Source of the DNA: Scolanthus callimorphus
Taxonomy: Eukaryota; Cnidaria; Anthozoa; Actiniaria; Edwardsiidae
Direction: 5' to 3'
Assembly: GCA_033964015.1 (NCBI GenBank)
Contig: CM066916.1
Coordinates: forward strand, 10,456,501-10,520,500
DNA length: 64,000 bases
Program-made: the position numbers and the translations under genes
Part shown: piece by piece, positions 23,518 through 34,447 of the stretch
Layout: each line of letters starts with the position of its first letter
Numbering within the stretch: position 1 is the stretch's first letter
The notes under the pieces: generated by a model
Database searches by the model: none
What the model was told of the DNA's origin: nothing
What the model saw: the letters and a program-made list of their open reading frames with translations, nothing else

Positions 23518-23830
23518 GTCAGCCGCCATTTTGACAGCATAGCAACATACCATCGGCTGATTTAGAGATTATAGAGCAATATTCTCGATTGAATTCGGTG
23601 AATTAAAATAAACAAAATCAGCTAACGGTGTTCACATCACGTTGATACCCAATTCAGATCACTATTATTCCTGGGGTGAATACTTTTGTTGGTTCTGCAC
23701 ATACATTCGTGCACTCGATCGGGAGAGAAATAAATTGACAATTGTAACCACCCAAAGAAATAATCACATTATCTGAATCGGGTGGCAACAAGATGTAAAC
23801 ATCTTTAGCCGATTTTGTTTATTGTTCATG
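23518..23830. repeat. GCCGCCATTTTGACAGCAT repeat followed by an inverted-end element
   Basis: 23,518-23,600 is a copy of the 3,600 repeat. 23,606-23,830 has ends AAATCAGCTAACGGTGTT and AACATCTTTAGCCGATTTTG, a relative of 11,240-11,375 and 37,685-37,830. Confidence 0.6.
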
Positions 23831-24021
23831 TAAAACATTTGCTACATTCCATTGCACGATGTACCAGATCTTTACCAAGCCTACACAAAGAAAATGTTGA
23901 AGAAAATGTTCATTTTGCGCTGATAAATGTCTCACCTCTCTCTCTACCTAATGTAGGCCTTACTATCTGAAGATCATATCCTCCAAATTTGATCAAAATT
24001 TGGAACTCTGTCTTTGGCTTT

Positions 24022-24305
24022 TACAGCTAAAACCGTTGCATCGCGACCCACGATTTCAAAAACAGCCAATCAAACTATCTGAACCAATCAAACTCTTTCC
24101 CTGTTTCGCCTAGTGCAGTCTACTGGCTTCCCTCTAAACTAAAACCAGACAACGTCGCGACGGAAAGCCAGGCGACTGCACTAGGCGAATAAGGGCAAGA
24201 ATCTGATTGGCTCATAAGATTTGACTGGCGGAACAGCAAAGCCAAAACAAATCGATGTTTTGAAAACGCGGGTCGCGATGCAACGATTTTAGCTGTAAGA
24301 CTTCC
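24022..24305. repeat. Foldback element (TTTACAGCTAAAACCGTTGC ends)
   Basis: The left arm (CTTTTACAGCTAAAA.CGTTGCATCGCGACCC) is complementary to the right arm (GGGTCGCGATGCAACG.TTTTAGCTGTAAGA). Internal words TTCGCCTAGTGCAGTC and GACTGCACTAGGCGAA also pair. Confidence 0.85.
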
Positions 24306-24639
24306 TGTCTGGGTATAAAATCTTGAGCTCTTACATTCATAAATTGCGAATTTAGAAACTTATAGAAAGCTCATGTCCGCACTGTCATGATACTTGATAA
24401 GCTAGACGTCATTAAGCTGCGTTTAAACGTCGCTGTTACACCAAGCATTTATCATTCATAATGTATATTGATCAACGTTGATATGGAAATGTACGAAAAA
24501 GCGGTTTAACTAGAGCATGGACGGATTTCGTATATTTCGCTTTGATTTCTTTGTTCGTTTGTGATATACAAGCTGTCACTTTTTATGCACATTGGGTGAC
24601 GTCAGCTTTAATTAAAACAGTCAGGCCCAGTATCGCATC

Positions 24640-24830
24640 AGTATTGATCTATCCAAGGTTTTTGTGAAAGGTTACTGAGAACCTTCGCGGCACGTCCAGG
24701 AAAAACAATCATACATGTCCTTTGTTTAACCAATACATGTCAATCTATACATCGTTGGAAAGCGTGTAGATGAATTGATTGTTTTTCCGATGACGTGCCG
24801 CGAAAGTTCACAGTAACCTTAAGTCCTGTC
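24640..24830. repeat. Foldback element (AAGGTTACTG / CAGTAACCTT)
   Basis: AAGGTTACTGAGAACCTTCG and GGCACGTC..GGAAAAACAATCA at the left pair with TGATTGTTTTTCCGATGACG, TGCCGCGAAAG and CAGTAACCTTAAG at the right. Confidence 0.8.
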
Positions 24831-25570
24831 AAGACCCTAGTCGTCACTGAGGAAAAAATTATATTCTAAAATTATTTGCTTGAAAGTTATACTACAGTTT
24901 AAATTTATATTTAGTAAAAGCTGACGCATCACTTACCTGATTAGCATACGGATTTAAAGGTTTGTATCTCTTGAACAGATGAAGATATCAAAGAGAAATA
25001 AACGGCACCCATAGCTAAACATCTTTTCCTCTATTTTCAATATAAAGGAACAGTGCGCAAGGTCGGAATTATCAGGGAGTCTTAATCAGTAATGGAAATT
25101 GTTAAAAAAGGAGAAAATCACGGAATGTTGCTGCACAATCTTTTTTAACTAGCTTTTAGACTTCCTGTGATTTTTGTTTTTAATGAAAACTTTACCAACC
25201 CAAAATAACTCATAATTGCATAGTTATACTGATAGGTCAGAGGCTTTATTTATTTAATTTTTTGCTTGAAAGGTAGAAACGCATGAACTGAAATAGCTGA
25301 AGTATAAATTTACCCAGCCTATCTTCATAATCTTGGATAATCTTTGTTGCCATTTATGGAAACTTGTGAACGGCTGCAAGTTTGTTTTTGTTTTTTTACG
25401 CAGCGGTTAAGATACTTTTCTTCTCATATCTTTTTATCTCTAGCACGCTTTACATATTTCATCAAAGTCTTTGTAAATGTGATAACAGACGAGGTGTTTA
25501 GTAGCATTTTAGTCGTTCTATTTAACAGAACTTTCCTTAATGGCGTGTCTGCTACTGTAGTAGTAGAAGA
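24831..25570. other. Gene-free stretch
   Basis: No coding exon or repeat was recognised. A 76-codon open frame at 25,344-25,574 lacks splice or family support. Confidence 0.4.
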
Positions 25571-25571
25571 C

Positions 25572-26283
25572 TGACATATGTCCGTCAACTATTCTTGCAT
25601 TAGTAGCTGAGCTTTCTTCTTCGCCCAAATTTTTTTATTTAAATACTTTCAACATGAACCTCAATTTAAAAAACATTGTGGATTACCATCGCTTTTCAAA
25701 TATTGCAATATTTTGGAAAAGTTGAATTTTAGACCGTCCTTTATCCTTTAAGCATACATTGTTTTGACTGGAGTTAATTGTTCATGTTCACTTCTGATGA
25801 AATGTGTTCTTTCTCCTTCTGATCTTGGTTCATATAAAAATAACTTGATAAAGATGTATAAACTGGTAGGTAGAAGACATGACGGGAAGATTTCGACATA
25901 TGGAAAGCATATGATAAATGCATAGAAGAGACATATGTCCGTCAACTATTCTTGCATTAGTAGCTGAGCATTTTTGCTAGCCCAAATATATTTTTTCTCT
26001 TTATATGCTTTCAACATTAACCCCAATTTAAAAAAAACATTGTGGATTACCATCGCTTTTCAAATATTGCAATATTTTGGAAAAGTTGAATTTTAAACCG
26101 TCCTTTATCCTTTAAGCATACCTTCGTTTGACTGGAGTTAATTGTTCATGTTCACTTCTTATGAAATGTGTTCTTTCTCCTTCTGACCTTGGTTCATATA
26201 AAAATAACTTGATATAGATATATAAACTGGTAGGTAGAAGACATGACGGGAAGATTTCGACATATGGAAAGGATATGATAAAT
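25572..26283. repeat. 355-bp direct tandem duplication
   Basis: Unit 1 (25,572-25,926) and unit 2 (25,931-26,283) both start GACATATGTCCGTCAACTAT and end near TTTCGACATATGGAAAG.ATATGATAAAT. They differ at scattered positions (for example AGACCGTCC against AAACCGTCC), so the duplication is not very recent. The second copy abuts the 3' end of the LINE. Confidence 0.9.
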
Positions 26284-26309
26284 AAATTGAAAACCTGGTG
26301 ACGTTATTT

Positions 26310-28250
26310 GCCTCATTGAACGAAAGCAACATATCTTTTTGTTTGCATGAATAAATAAAATATTTAGTCAGCAGAATAATAAATTAATTAACATAAGATG
26401 ATCTTCACTACTAAATAAACCAAATGTGACGTCCTTCCAAGAAAGTCTCAAATCAATTTTAAAGTACTCCAATATAAAATTTTCTAATTCTTTCCAGAAA
26501 ACACGCACTGGTTGACAAAAGTACAAAAGATGCTCTGGAGTCTCAACCTCATTCTTGCATAGGTAGCAATCTGGAGAGTCAACTATTTTGAACAAGTAGA
26601 GCTGTCATTTGTATATAAAATGCGATGTAGTAATTTGAACTGAAATTCCCTTAGCTTCATATCTAACGTAACCTTGTAGGGCAACATAAAAATATCCTCC
26701 CAGCTTAACTGAGGATCAAAAGTGAACCTTTCATCATATTTCTTTATGGCTGTAGGTGTGTGAACTTTATCTGAGATTAGCAGATCATAGACCGTTTTTG
26801 ACTTAATATTGCCTATCAAAAGAGTTTATCACCATGAAGACAATTATACGAATCCAATTGTAAAGGTTTTGTAGATTCAGAGATCCTACATTTCCCAGCC
26901 TTCAAAATCCGTCGCCACTCCTGAGGAAGGCTATTATATAAGCCAAATAGTTGGAACAATTCCCCCGATGTTAAAGATAGGCCACTTCCGAGGGTCGAAA
27001 AGACCAAGTTTCCATCATTATCAAATAAATCCCCCACCTTGCAAAAACCCTTTCCTTGAAGTACCTTATTAAATACAGGTTTCCCTCCTAAAAGAATATA
27101 TTTATTATTCCATAAGACCTCATTGCAAATATCGTCTAAAGTAAGTTGAGGAGAGGACAGAAACAGAGCTTGCCACGTTAATAGACAGTGCTTATAAAAT
27201 TCAGGTATAAAAAAATGCAAGTTCTTACAATCAAAATTACAATGGAAATAAAAGGCTCCCCCTACTGAATTAAGATACTGCTCCAAAATATATTTCTACC
27301 CTGCATTAAAAAATGGGCCTATGAACTTCTGTATACACATTATTCGTTGAGCCAAAATCATACTCTCTATATCTGGCATCCTGAGTCCCCCTTTATTAAT
27401 AGCACCAATGATAACTTTTCTCTTAATTTTATCCTTGCGACCCTTCCACAGGAAGGTGTAAAGTAGGGTATTAAATTTCTGGTAATATTCCTTCTTACAA
27501 AAAACCATAGACATGCGATATAACAATTTAGGAATTGCAAAAGACTTTATAACTTGAATTCTCCCCATAAGAGTAAGTGACCTCCAGCTCCAACTCCCTA
27601 AGCATTCCTTTACCTCCTTCATTATACTGTCGAAATTGGCTTTGTAAAATAGAGAAGTATTATTAGTGAAATATACGCCTAGAATTTTAATCATGGAGCT
27701 TACCTGCTTGACCTGTAGCTCAACTGGATTGTCTAACACAGTGATCCCTAAAGGGAGTACCTCCGTTTTATCCTTATTAAGATATAGACCAGAATAAGAG
27801 CTAAATTCGCCTATTACTTCTATTAAACGATGATAAGAACTTTTATTTTGGACAAAGCACGTGAGGTCATCAGCAAAAAGCACAAATTTGAATTCTTTTT
27901 TACCGATAACAATACCTTCATTTTCGGGTCATTCCTAATATAGATTGCTAATAGCTCAATTACCATTATAAAGAGGTAAGGGGAAAGGGGATCCCCCTGG
28001 CGCACCCCAGAGCCTAATGGGAAGAAGGGCGTGGCATGGCCATTATTCATTACACAACTAGACGTATTATTATAAAGAGTTTTGATCCACGCTGTGAAGG
28101 ATTCACCAAAACCAAAAATCTCGAGAGTTTTTATTAAAAAACATCTATCTACGGAATCAAAAGCCTTTTCAAAATCGAACGCCGCTAGAATACCTTCGCC
28201 CTTTTTAAAATTCACGAACTCAACAATGTCACTCACAGTACGTACCGCGT
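26310..28250 (-). pseudogene. Decayed L1-like LINE: reverse transcriptase and C-terminal zinc knuckle
   Basis: Reading right to left, the retained parts are: reverse transcriptase motif A (AAFDFEKAFDSVD, about 28,170), motif B (GVRQGDPLSPYLF, about 28,000), motif C (LFADDLTCFV, about 27,870), thumb region (GGLRMPD, about 27,380), a linker, and a terminal CX2C-type knuckle (CYLCKNEVETPEHLLYFC, near 26,560). Motifs A/B and motif C lie in different frames that overlap at about 27,823-27,883, and further frame changes or stops occur near 27,290, 26,817 and 26,590. The 5' part (endonuclease, ORF1) is missing. It has the layout of L1/Tx1-type non-LTR elements; the clade is not verified. It cannot be active. 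Confidence 0.93.
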
Positions 28251-28510
28251 CGAAAATTTAGTTCAAAATCTGGCATATTTAACCCTCCCTGTTGTTTGTT
28301 GCCAATCATAGTGCGCGACTTTATTTTTGGTGGTTTATTGTCCCATATGAAAGACCAGATCATTTTGTTTACCTCTTTTACAAAGTCTTGATTGACATGT
28401 ATTAGTGATGCAACATAGGTTAGCTTGGACAGTGCTAGTGTTTTCACGATATTAATTTTCCCTTCAAGAGTTAATTTACGCATTTTCCAGATGTCTAGTA
28501 GTTTTTTTTT
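28250..28510 (-). pseudogene. Fragment of a second LINE (thumb region only)
   Basis: The reading frame here (LLDIWKMRKLTLEGKINIVK followed by SKLTYVASLI and GGLNMPDFEL) is homologous to the thumb region of the LINE at 27,360-27,600, not to the part that should lie upstream of motif A. So it derives from a different copy, truncated on both sides and fused directly to the start of the first. A short A-rich run (on the minus strand) marks its upstream edge. Confidence 0.8.
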
Positions 28511-28572
28511 TTCGTTAATTCATAGATTTTTTGGGTAAGTTATTTGTAATATCCGGAAATTATAAATTTGAT

Positions 28573-28710
28573 TCCGGGGCCCCGATAACTATCGGGAGGT
28601 TACCGGGAGCTTTGAGAAACGCTCGCTCGTACCCGATAAACTTCCCCGTAAACTCCCCCGATAAGTTTTACGGGCCCGTTAATTACCGGGCGTTTTGAGA
28701 AACGGGCCCC
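28573..28710. repeat. GC-rich foldback with GGGGCCC ends
   Basis: GGGGCCCCGATAACTATCGG at the left and AACGGGCCCCTGG at the right. The interior repeats TTATCGGGG, TTACCGGGAG and TTTGAGAAACG words in both orientations. The right end resembles the ends of the elements at 1-137 and 50,041-50,177. Confidence 0.65.
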
Positions 28711-28870
28711 TGGTGACCTAGACAACACTACCAGAGTTTGGTTGTTTTAGAGTCTTCCCTTCACGAGATATTAATTTTTCAATCACTGATGACGTCATCG
28801 ATGACGTCACATCACGTGTCCGTGTTACAGCACCCCCCTTGTGGCATAGACAAAATATCCCAAGTATGGT
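28706..28870. repeat. Copy of the CACGTGA/TGACGTCATCG repeat
   Basis: CTAGACAA, AGAGTTTGGTTGTTTTAGAG, GATGACGTCATCGATGACGT, ACATCACGTG and TTACAGCACCCCC match the 2,805-3,120 copies. Confidence 0.65.
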
Positions 28871-28875
28871 TGTCT

Positions 28876-29062
28876 TAGAGCAGATTTCGTATGACTGTGA
28901 AAAGTGCCGCGGTGCGGCGCGGTACTGTCGCGGTGGCGGTACGGAACCTGGCCTGCTGTAGATGGAATGAAATCACCAATGAAATCGCGTAGTCGCGGTA
29001 CGGTCGCGGCGCGGAACAACTTTGTGGCGGTACTTTTCACAGTCATACGAAATCTGCTCTAG
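28876..29062. mobile_element. MITE family T: GAGCAGATTTC TIRs, GC-rich interior
   Basis: The ends AGAGCAGATTTCGTATGACT and AGTCATACGAAATCTGCTCT are perfect inverted repeats. Inside are GTGAAAAGTGCCGCG and many CGCGGTACGG words, also inverted (GGCGGTACTTTTCAC). Relatives: 34,448-34,758 (two in tandem), 50,925-51,085, and elements sharing only the ends at 50,621-50,905, 9,711-9,842 and 40,134-40,250. Confidence 0.88.
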
Positions 29063-29594
29063 CATGTTCCCTTGAGGAGACATAATTTTTTTTTTGCATA
29101 CCACAGGGTTCCCATGTGTACACGGACGGACGGACGGACGGCGTACGCTATAGGTTTAATACCAAAAATATATAGAAGCCAAACTTGGACAAACTTTCAA
29201 AGACTATAAGGGGAACTCTATACCAAAGTCACGTGCCCTTACGTAATCAATGACGTCATCAAAATGATCCATAATGCCCGTAGTATGCCATACTATACGT
29301 TTTTCCCTTCGGCCCGCGCTTGAGCTCCGCTAAAAACAAAGTTTCAGATTTTATTTATCAAATTCAATCGAGAACATTGCTCTATATTCTCTAAATCAGC
29401 CGATGGAAATGGATGCTTTCTCGACCAACCAGCGCGCGGAATTGCTTGAGTAATTATACTAATATATTACATTACATTACATTGCATTGCGCATTGCAAG
29501 TCGACCTCTGGGTTTTCTTCGGCTTTTGTGTTATTTTCCGAGGGAGCGAGAGGGGGGCGCGCGATCCCCAATTTCAATGTTAGGTGAATATTTA
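29063..29594. repeat. Mixed repeat debris
   Basis: Contains a four-fold GGAC microsatellite (29,128-29,142), a GACGTCATC block (29,250) akin to the 2.8 kb repeat, a copy of the 3,600 repeat in reverse (29,345-29,425), and the phrase CTCGACCAACCAGCGCGCGG with AATTATACTAATATATTACA (29,423-29,470) that recurs at 31.0 and 32.9 kb. No exon. Confidence 0.5.
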
Positions 29595-29775
29595 CTAAAT
29601 ACACCCCTTCTGGCGGCTGTAATATCGGCGGATAATGTCCAAGGATGAAAAATGGTACGAAAAATGAACAGTTGGCCGAGAAGCGAAGCTTCGAGGGCAA
29701 CTGTGAAATTTTGAGGACCATTTGTCATTCGCGGACATTATCTGCCGATATTGCAGCAAGCCAAGAAGGGGTTTA
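29595..29775. repeat. Foldback with GAGAAGCGAAGCTTCGAGG tip
   Basis: The arms carry CCCCTTCTGGCGGCTG.AATATCGGC..ATAATGTCC and its complement (GGACATTATCTGCCGATATT, AAGGGG). The tip at 29,677-29,695 is GAGAAGCGAAGCTTCGAGG. Confidence 0.8.
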
Positions 29776-29815
29776 TTTATTTTTTATTTTTTTCAGCGGT
29801 CCGGTATCCATCAAA

Positions 29816-29895
29816 TCGCGCGCTCTGATTGGCTCGCGAGCGGGCCGGAATCCTACGATCCGGACCCCGGGTCCGGATGAATCGCGCGCGCGCTA
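29816..29895. other. GCGCGC + CTGATTGG module
   Basis: TCGCGCGCTCTGATTGGCTC at 29,816, followed by GCGAGCGGGCC and, at 29,879, an AATCGCGCGCGCGC word. The same pairing of a GCGC run with CTGATTGG (an inverted CCAAT box) is seen in several unrelated elements. Confidence 0.6.
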
Positions 29896-29939
29896 ATTTC
29901 TGTTTTATGCTGTTTCAGTGAAAGCAAAAAAATAAATAT

Positions 29940-30090
29940 ATTATTTACCGGCTTGGGGTCGGTCCAGATCGTGAAATACCGTGACCTCGGCCTTGAAAAT
30001 ACTGACCTCGACCTCCGGTCTCGGTCAGTATTTTCAAGACCTCGGTCACGGTATTTCACGATCCGGACCTCCCAGCCGGTAAATAACATA
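29940..30090. repeat. Foldback F: TTATTTACCGGCT ends, CCTCGACCTCCGGTCTCGG tip
   Basis: ATTATTTACCGGCT.GGG.TCGG at the left is complementary to CCGGACCTCCCAGCCGGTAA at the right. Stem words GATCGTGAAATACCGTGACC / GGTCACGGTATTTCACGATC pair without gaps. The 19-base tip at 30,006-30,024 is found again, exactly, at 32,750-32,768. Related ends: 43,455-43,545 and 56,640-56,755. Confidence 0.88.
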
Positions 30091-30099
30091 TATATATCC

Positions 30100-31080
30100 C
30101 AGCGACTTCACTGAAAAACTCGAGAGAAAAAACACATTGTGAACGTGAGAAAACCACTAAACTGCAGTATGGCGCGAAAAGAAAAATCGTAAGCGGTGAT
30201 TGGCTAAGATATTTTTATTCGAGATGTGATTGGTTGACACAAACACTGTCAATCAAGCCTCAGCGTGGGACTAGAAGAAACCCGAGCGAATTCTCAAAAC
30301 AAATTTACAACGCACAAGTTGTAGTGCTTTCTCGAGTGCTTTTCTACAGAAATCTAGCCCAATTTTCGGGTCTTCATGTCTAATTCCTTGCCGGACTGTT
30401 AATTAATTGTTCTGCTGTTAACTGAAGTATAAATTACAGCCGTGAAATGCAGAGTTGGACAAGTTTAGCGCTGCTGATCGAACTTGGAAGTCGGCTTGCT
30501 GGACTACACTCGAAGTGGTTGAATTTTGGTTGAGCTGGTTGCAAGTTGTTTTTCTCTTTGCCAAGTTACGACAAAAATCGTAAGTTAAAAAAAAATCTTT
30601 TATCGTCATTTTGCTTCTTTTTGTTTAGTTCTTTCATTTTTTTCGCGAATGTCAAACCGAATTAACTTGGATTGAAACAACCAAAACAATTCCCAAACAA
30701 CTTTCTTACCATTGAAAATGTTCACGACCTGTTTAGTTGACTTTTTTGTGTTTTACGGTGTCGCCTCAGCCACCAAATTCCGTATTTCATCAACATTCTT
30801 AGACAATAACCTTGGTTGCTTGTTTTCCATTATTTTTCACAGAAAATATCTAGTTTTTGCTTAAAACATTTCTCGCAGGACGGATATCACTTCCGACGGA
30901 CAATATCGTACGATATCTGTCAAGTGAAAATCCACGTGATACGTCTCGACCAATGAGCGCGCGTAAAAATTGATCACTGGGATATAAAGCAAAATATGGC
31001 GAACGTCTCGACCAACCAGCGCGCGGAATCGCTTGAGAAATTATACTAATATATTACATTAATCGCTTGAGAAATTATCT
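30100..31080. other. Gene-free stretch
   Basis: No exon was recognised. 30,940-31,055 has two copies of CGTCTCGACCAA.SAGCGCGCG (30,943 and 31,003), the second followed by CGCTTGAGAAATTATACTAA. Confidence 0.4.
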
Positions 31081-31082
31081 AA

Positions 31083-31262
31083 CAAATGTCCTCTGATTTT
31101 CCGTGGTATGTCCTCTTATATACCACAGAATGACGTAATAAAGAGGTCAAATGTTGTGGACTCACGAGGCGCAGCCGAGTGGGTCCACAGTACATTTTGA
31201 CCACTTTATTGCGTTATTCCGTGGTATATAAGAGGACATACCACGGAAAAACAGAGGACATT
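31083..31262. repeat. 180-bp foldback with GAGGCGCAGCCGAGTGGG tip
   Basis: AAATGTCCTCTGATTTTCCG..GGTATGTCCTCTTATATACC at the left is complementary to GGTATATAAGAGGACATACC and CGGAAAAACAGAGGACATTT at the right. The tip is CGAGGCGCAGCCGAGTGG near 31,165. Confidence 0.9.
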
Positions 31263-31386
31263 TGTTTTATACTACAACAACAAGGCAAAAATAAATACAA
31301 AAGCAGCGCGCGCGCTCGGCCAAACGGTGTTTTCGTTGGTTCTTTTTAGCGCGCGCGCTGATGATGGCGCGTTTCGTGGTATAAAC

Positions 31387-32442
31387 TTTTTTAGTATATA
31401 CTACACGGGAACCTCCATAGATCGCGCGTTTTGATTGGTTCGCTATCTCTGGATATGCCACAATATTCCGAGATCGAAAGCATTATCCCGAGATTGAGAA
31501 GCCCGAGTGCAAGTGGTTCGGATATTTTTACTTTCTAAAGGAACTATCTGATTCGAAATGCAACGGAAAAATCCTTCTCAATTAACTTATGTTGTCTCTT
31601 TAGTTTTCAAGGTGAATCAGAGAGAGAATGTATTTCTTGAACTTTGAAAATGTGCTGTTCTTGTTTTTCAGTTCTTCGGAATCACAGAGATCGATGATTC
31701 GTTCACGGCACTTTTGAGAGACGAATTACATTCACAACAACATATTAATTAAGGCAATTTTGTCGAAAACATATCTACTTTGCCGAACATTTACATGTAC
31801 CTGTAGGTTGGAAGGGACAGTAAATCGTAGAAGCCAGTCATTGAGTGCAGTTTAAGAGAGAATTTCAGTTAAGCTTACCGTCGACTTGTTGATTCGCTTG
31901 ATCACGAGCCATCCGACATCAAACGTATTTAAAGTGGTCTCTCTTTTTATGAACAAGGTCTTCCTCGTTGTCCCAGAGTTTGAAGAGGTTAATTTCCCAA
32001 ATTTCTGTTTGAATATTCCAAACGAATCTTGAATTTCTCTGCCAGCGGGTTGAAAAATATAGTCATCCATCGGTGGTGAAGGCAGTGTTTTCAGCGAAGC
32101 AACTCTGCAGTTTCACAATCCATAATCCAAGGAACAAAACGCGAATTTATCCCTTGAATCCATCCTTGCAACCTTCTAAAAACTTAAATCGTTTATCGTA
32201 GTCGATATTAAGGTTTTAAAACAAGTGTTTTCTAGCGTTTTTGCTTCTCTAAAACAGCAGCAAGTTTCCACCATGTGTTCAGTAGCCGAATGCCTGTAGT
32301 GAAGTCTGACGTAATGTCACGTGCGTGACAAACGTCACGCATACAGACGCATACAGAAAGAGGCTACAAAATGTCGGCAAATGCCACATTTAGTGTCGTT
32401 CGGATATTTTTTGGAGTGTTCCCGTGTAGTATATACTAAAAC
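31387..32442. mobile_element. 1.05-kb TIR element carrying a spliced-looking exon
   Basis: TAGTATATACTACACGGGAA near 31,392 is exactly inverted at 32,419-32,439 (TTCCCGTGTAGTATATACTA); TIR length is about 24 bases. The left end also carries ATCGCGCGTTTTGATTGGTT (31,421). The interior is not itself inverted and holds a minus-strand open exon (31,879-32,070). A related TAGTATATAC..end bounds an element at 44,320-44,520. No transposase domain is visible. Confidence 0.6.
31879..32070 (-). CDS. Candidate first coding exon, unknown protein
   Basis: A minus-strand ATG in good context (CCACCGATGG) opens a 64-codon frame that ends on a plausible donor (ACG|GTAAGC, GT at 31,878-31,877) in phase 0. The peptide starts MDDYIFQPAGREIQDSFGIF and has no domain that I recognise; it is mixed-charge, without signal peptide or membrane span. 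It sits wholly inside a TIR-bounded element, so it may be a captured host exon, an exon of a degenerate transposon gene, or chance. No matching downstream exon was found. Confidence 0.3.
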
Positions 32443-32812
32443 AATTATTCGCCGAAGGCGAAGTGAATAGTAACCTTTTTTAACTGGTCTCATTGTGCTA
32501 ATGTTAAGTTATGGAAGGAGACCTGGCGAGCCTAGTGATTGCGTGGAAACGAAACTGGGGGAGGGTGGGTGGGAACAGCGAAAAGGCACCGCCAGGCCCC
32601 AGGAGCACAACGAGATGAAAAACACAAAATAAATTAGCAGGACGGTAGAAGCGCCCGGCCTTCACGAGTAGAGCCAACAAGTGAATACTAATGAGTAGCA
32701 CCTTACATTTGCACTAATGGGGACCAGTTAAAATAGTGGCGAATAGTCCCCTCGACCTCCGGTCTCGGGACTATTCGCCACTATTCACTTCGCCTTCGGC
32801 GAATAATTGTTA
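32440..32812. repeat. Compound foldback with CGCCGAAGGCG ends and shared tip
   Basis: ATTATTCGCCGAAGGCGAAG..TGAATAGT (32,445-32,472) is inverted at 32,781-32,808. A second, inner hairpin (GTGGCGAATAGTCCC / GGGACTATTCGCCAC, 32,736-32,782) has the 19-base tip CCTCGACCTCCGGTCTCGG at 32,750-32,768, identical to that of the 29,940 foldback, though the arms are unrelated. Confidence 0.8.
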
Positions 32813-33540
32813 AATGTACCAACGGCTGAGAGCCAATCAGAATTCGAGAAACGCGCGCGTTATGGTATAAACTAATATATTACATTAATCGCTTGAGAAA
32901 TTATACTAATATATTACATTGCATTCCATTTTTTTTTTTTTTTCGGCTTTTGTGTTATTTCCGAGGGAGCGAGAAATGGGAGCGCGCGCGCGGGATCGGT
33001 GTGTGTGGTTTTTCGGCTTTTGTGGGAATTTCCGGAGGAGCGAGAAATAGGGTAGCCTCAACAAAGAAAACGGACTTTGGAAAGTCTATTTTTGAATGAG
33101 CTACTCTAAACTTGGGGCGGCGCGTACTTCAAACCCCCGTCTCCTTGTGACTCTAGGAAGATATTTGGTAGACGTACGGAGCAATTGTCTTGGGAGCAAT
33201 TATCTTTCGATGCGCGATGCCGTAGGAGTATTTAATCTCGTTCTTTTTGTTCTGCAAATATTGAGCTCAGCTTTTAGAAAATCAATTCTTCACCGAGAAT
33301 AAAATCTCTGGAAATCTTGAATGCCCTGTGGAATTTCGACGAGAATTGTGTTACATTATTTAACGCATTTTAACGTGTACTTTGACTATTTTTCAGGGCT
33401 GAATCCTGATTGCTGCCAAAGTTTACGCCTTGCATATCGGTAGGTGAAGTAGTCGGTAAAGGTTTTTTCTTCTCATAACCGTACGTTATACCAAGAGGAT
33501 CGACCCCAAGGCGAATAGGACGAGGACATCATTTTATGAT
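32813..33540. other. Gene-free stretch with repeat pieces
   Basis: 32,865-32,935 repeats AATATATTACATTAATCGCTTG. 32,942-33,055 holds two TTCGGCTTTTGTG..GAGCGAGAAAT units related to 29,519-29,555. A 68-codon open frame at 33,096-33,302 has no splice or family support. Confidence 0.4.
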
Positions 33541-33970
33541 GGTGGAATCCCAGGGGGGTGCTCGGATATAAAAATGACGGGGGGGTCCGACGTATTTTTT
33601 TGGGTATGAAATTTGTAGTAAAAGTATTTTTTTGGGTTGAAAATTTCACCAAGTATTTTCTTGGGGGTTGAAAAATCCGTGGGAATTTTTTGGGGTTAAG
33701 TTGATCATCAATATACTGCACTTACTTAAGCTGAAGCTATTTCCAGGAAGCATAATGGGACCGGCTATCATGTGTATGCTGGTATCTTTTTAGGCTAAAA
33801 ACATTGGGTATTTTTTTGGGTATGAAATTTTGGGAGCAGGTATTTTTTTGGGTATAAAATTTATGGCTCAGGTATTTTTTTGGGTATGAAATTTGGAGCT
33901 CCGTCGGACCCCCCCCCCCCCCCCCCCCCCGTCATTTTTATATCCAAGTACCCTCCCTGGGGGTGGAATA
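33541..33970. repeat. Foldback of the TTTTTTTGGGTATGAAATTT family with poly-C tract
   Basis: GGTGGAATCCCAGGGGGGTG and ATATAAAAATGACGGGGG at the left pair with CCCCGTCATTTTTATATCCA and TCCCTGGGGGTGGAATA at the right. Inside are at least five TATTTTTTTGGGTATGAAAT units. A run of about 24 C lies at 33,907-33,930. Confidence 0.75.
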
Positions 33971-34447
33971 CACCAAGAGAACATCAAGAGAGTGACATTC
34001 CCCACTCGTCGCTACTGTTCGCTACTGATTCTGCAGGGACGGCGGAGCCGGGAATTTGAGCCCAAAAAAATCAGCAATTTTTTTTCTAGTACGACCTGCA
34101 TATGAAATTAGGGCCTCACAAAAAATTAGATTGTGACTTCTAAAAATGTTTTCAAGAAGATCGTTTCTCAATAACATATTTATACATCATTAAAGTAGGA
34201 TTTGAAAAAAGAATGATAAAAATAGAGGAGAAAACACAAACATTATGGCCTTGAGTTTGCCGTCGCAACTTTGCGCTCTAGACACAGTTGAGTGCATTTT
34301 GAATTTCGAATGATTCACCTTAAAGCTAGTAATGTCCAGTAGTCGCCTAGTAAAACTCGCGTACTCAAACAGGGAGCTGATTCGTGACCTCCTACCCAGA
34401 CACCTTTGCGGTCTGGGCGAGTACGGCTTCCGACAACGTTGTATGAA

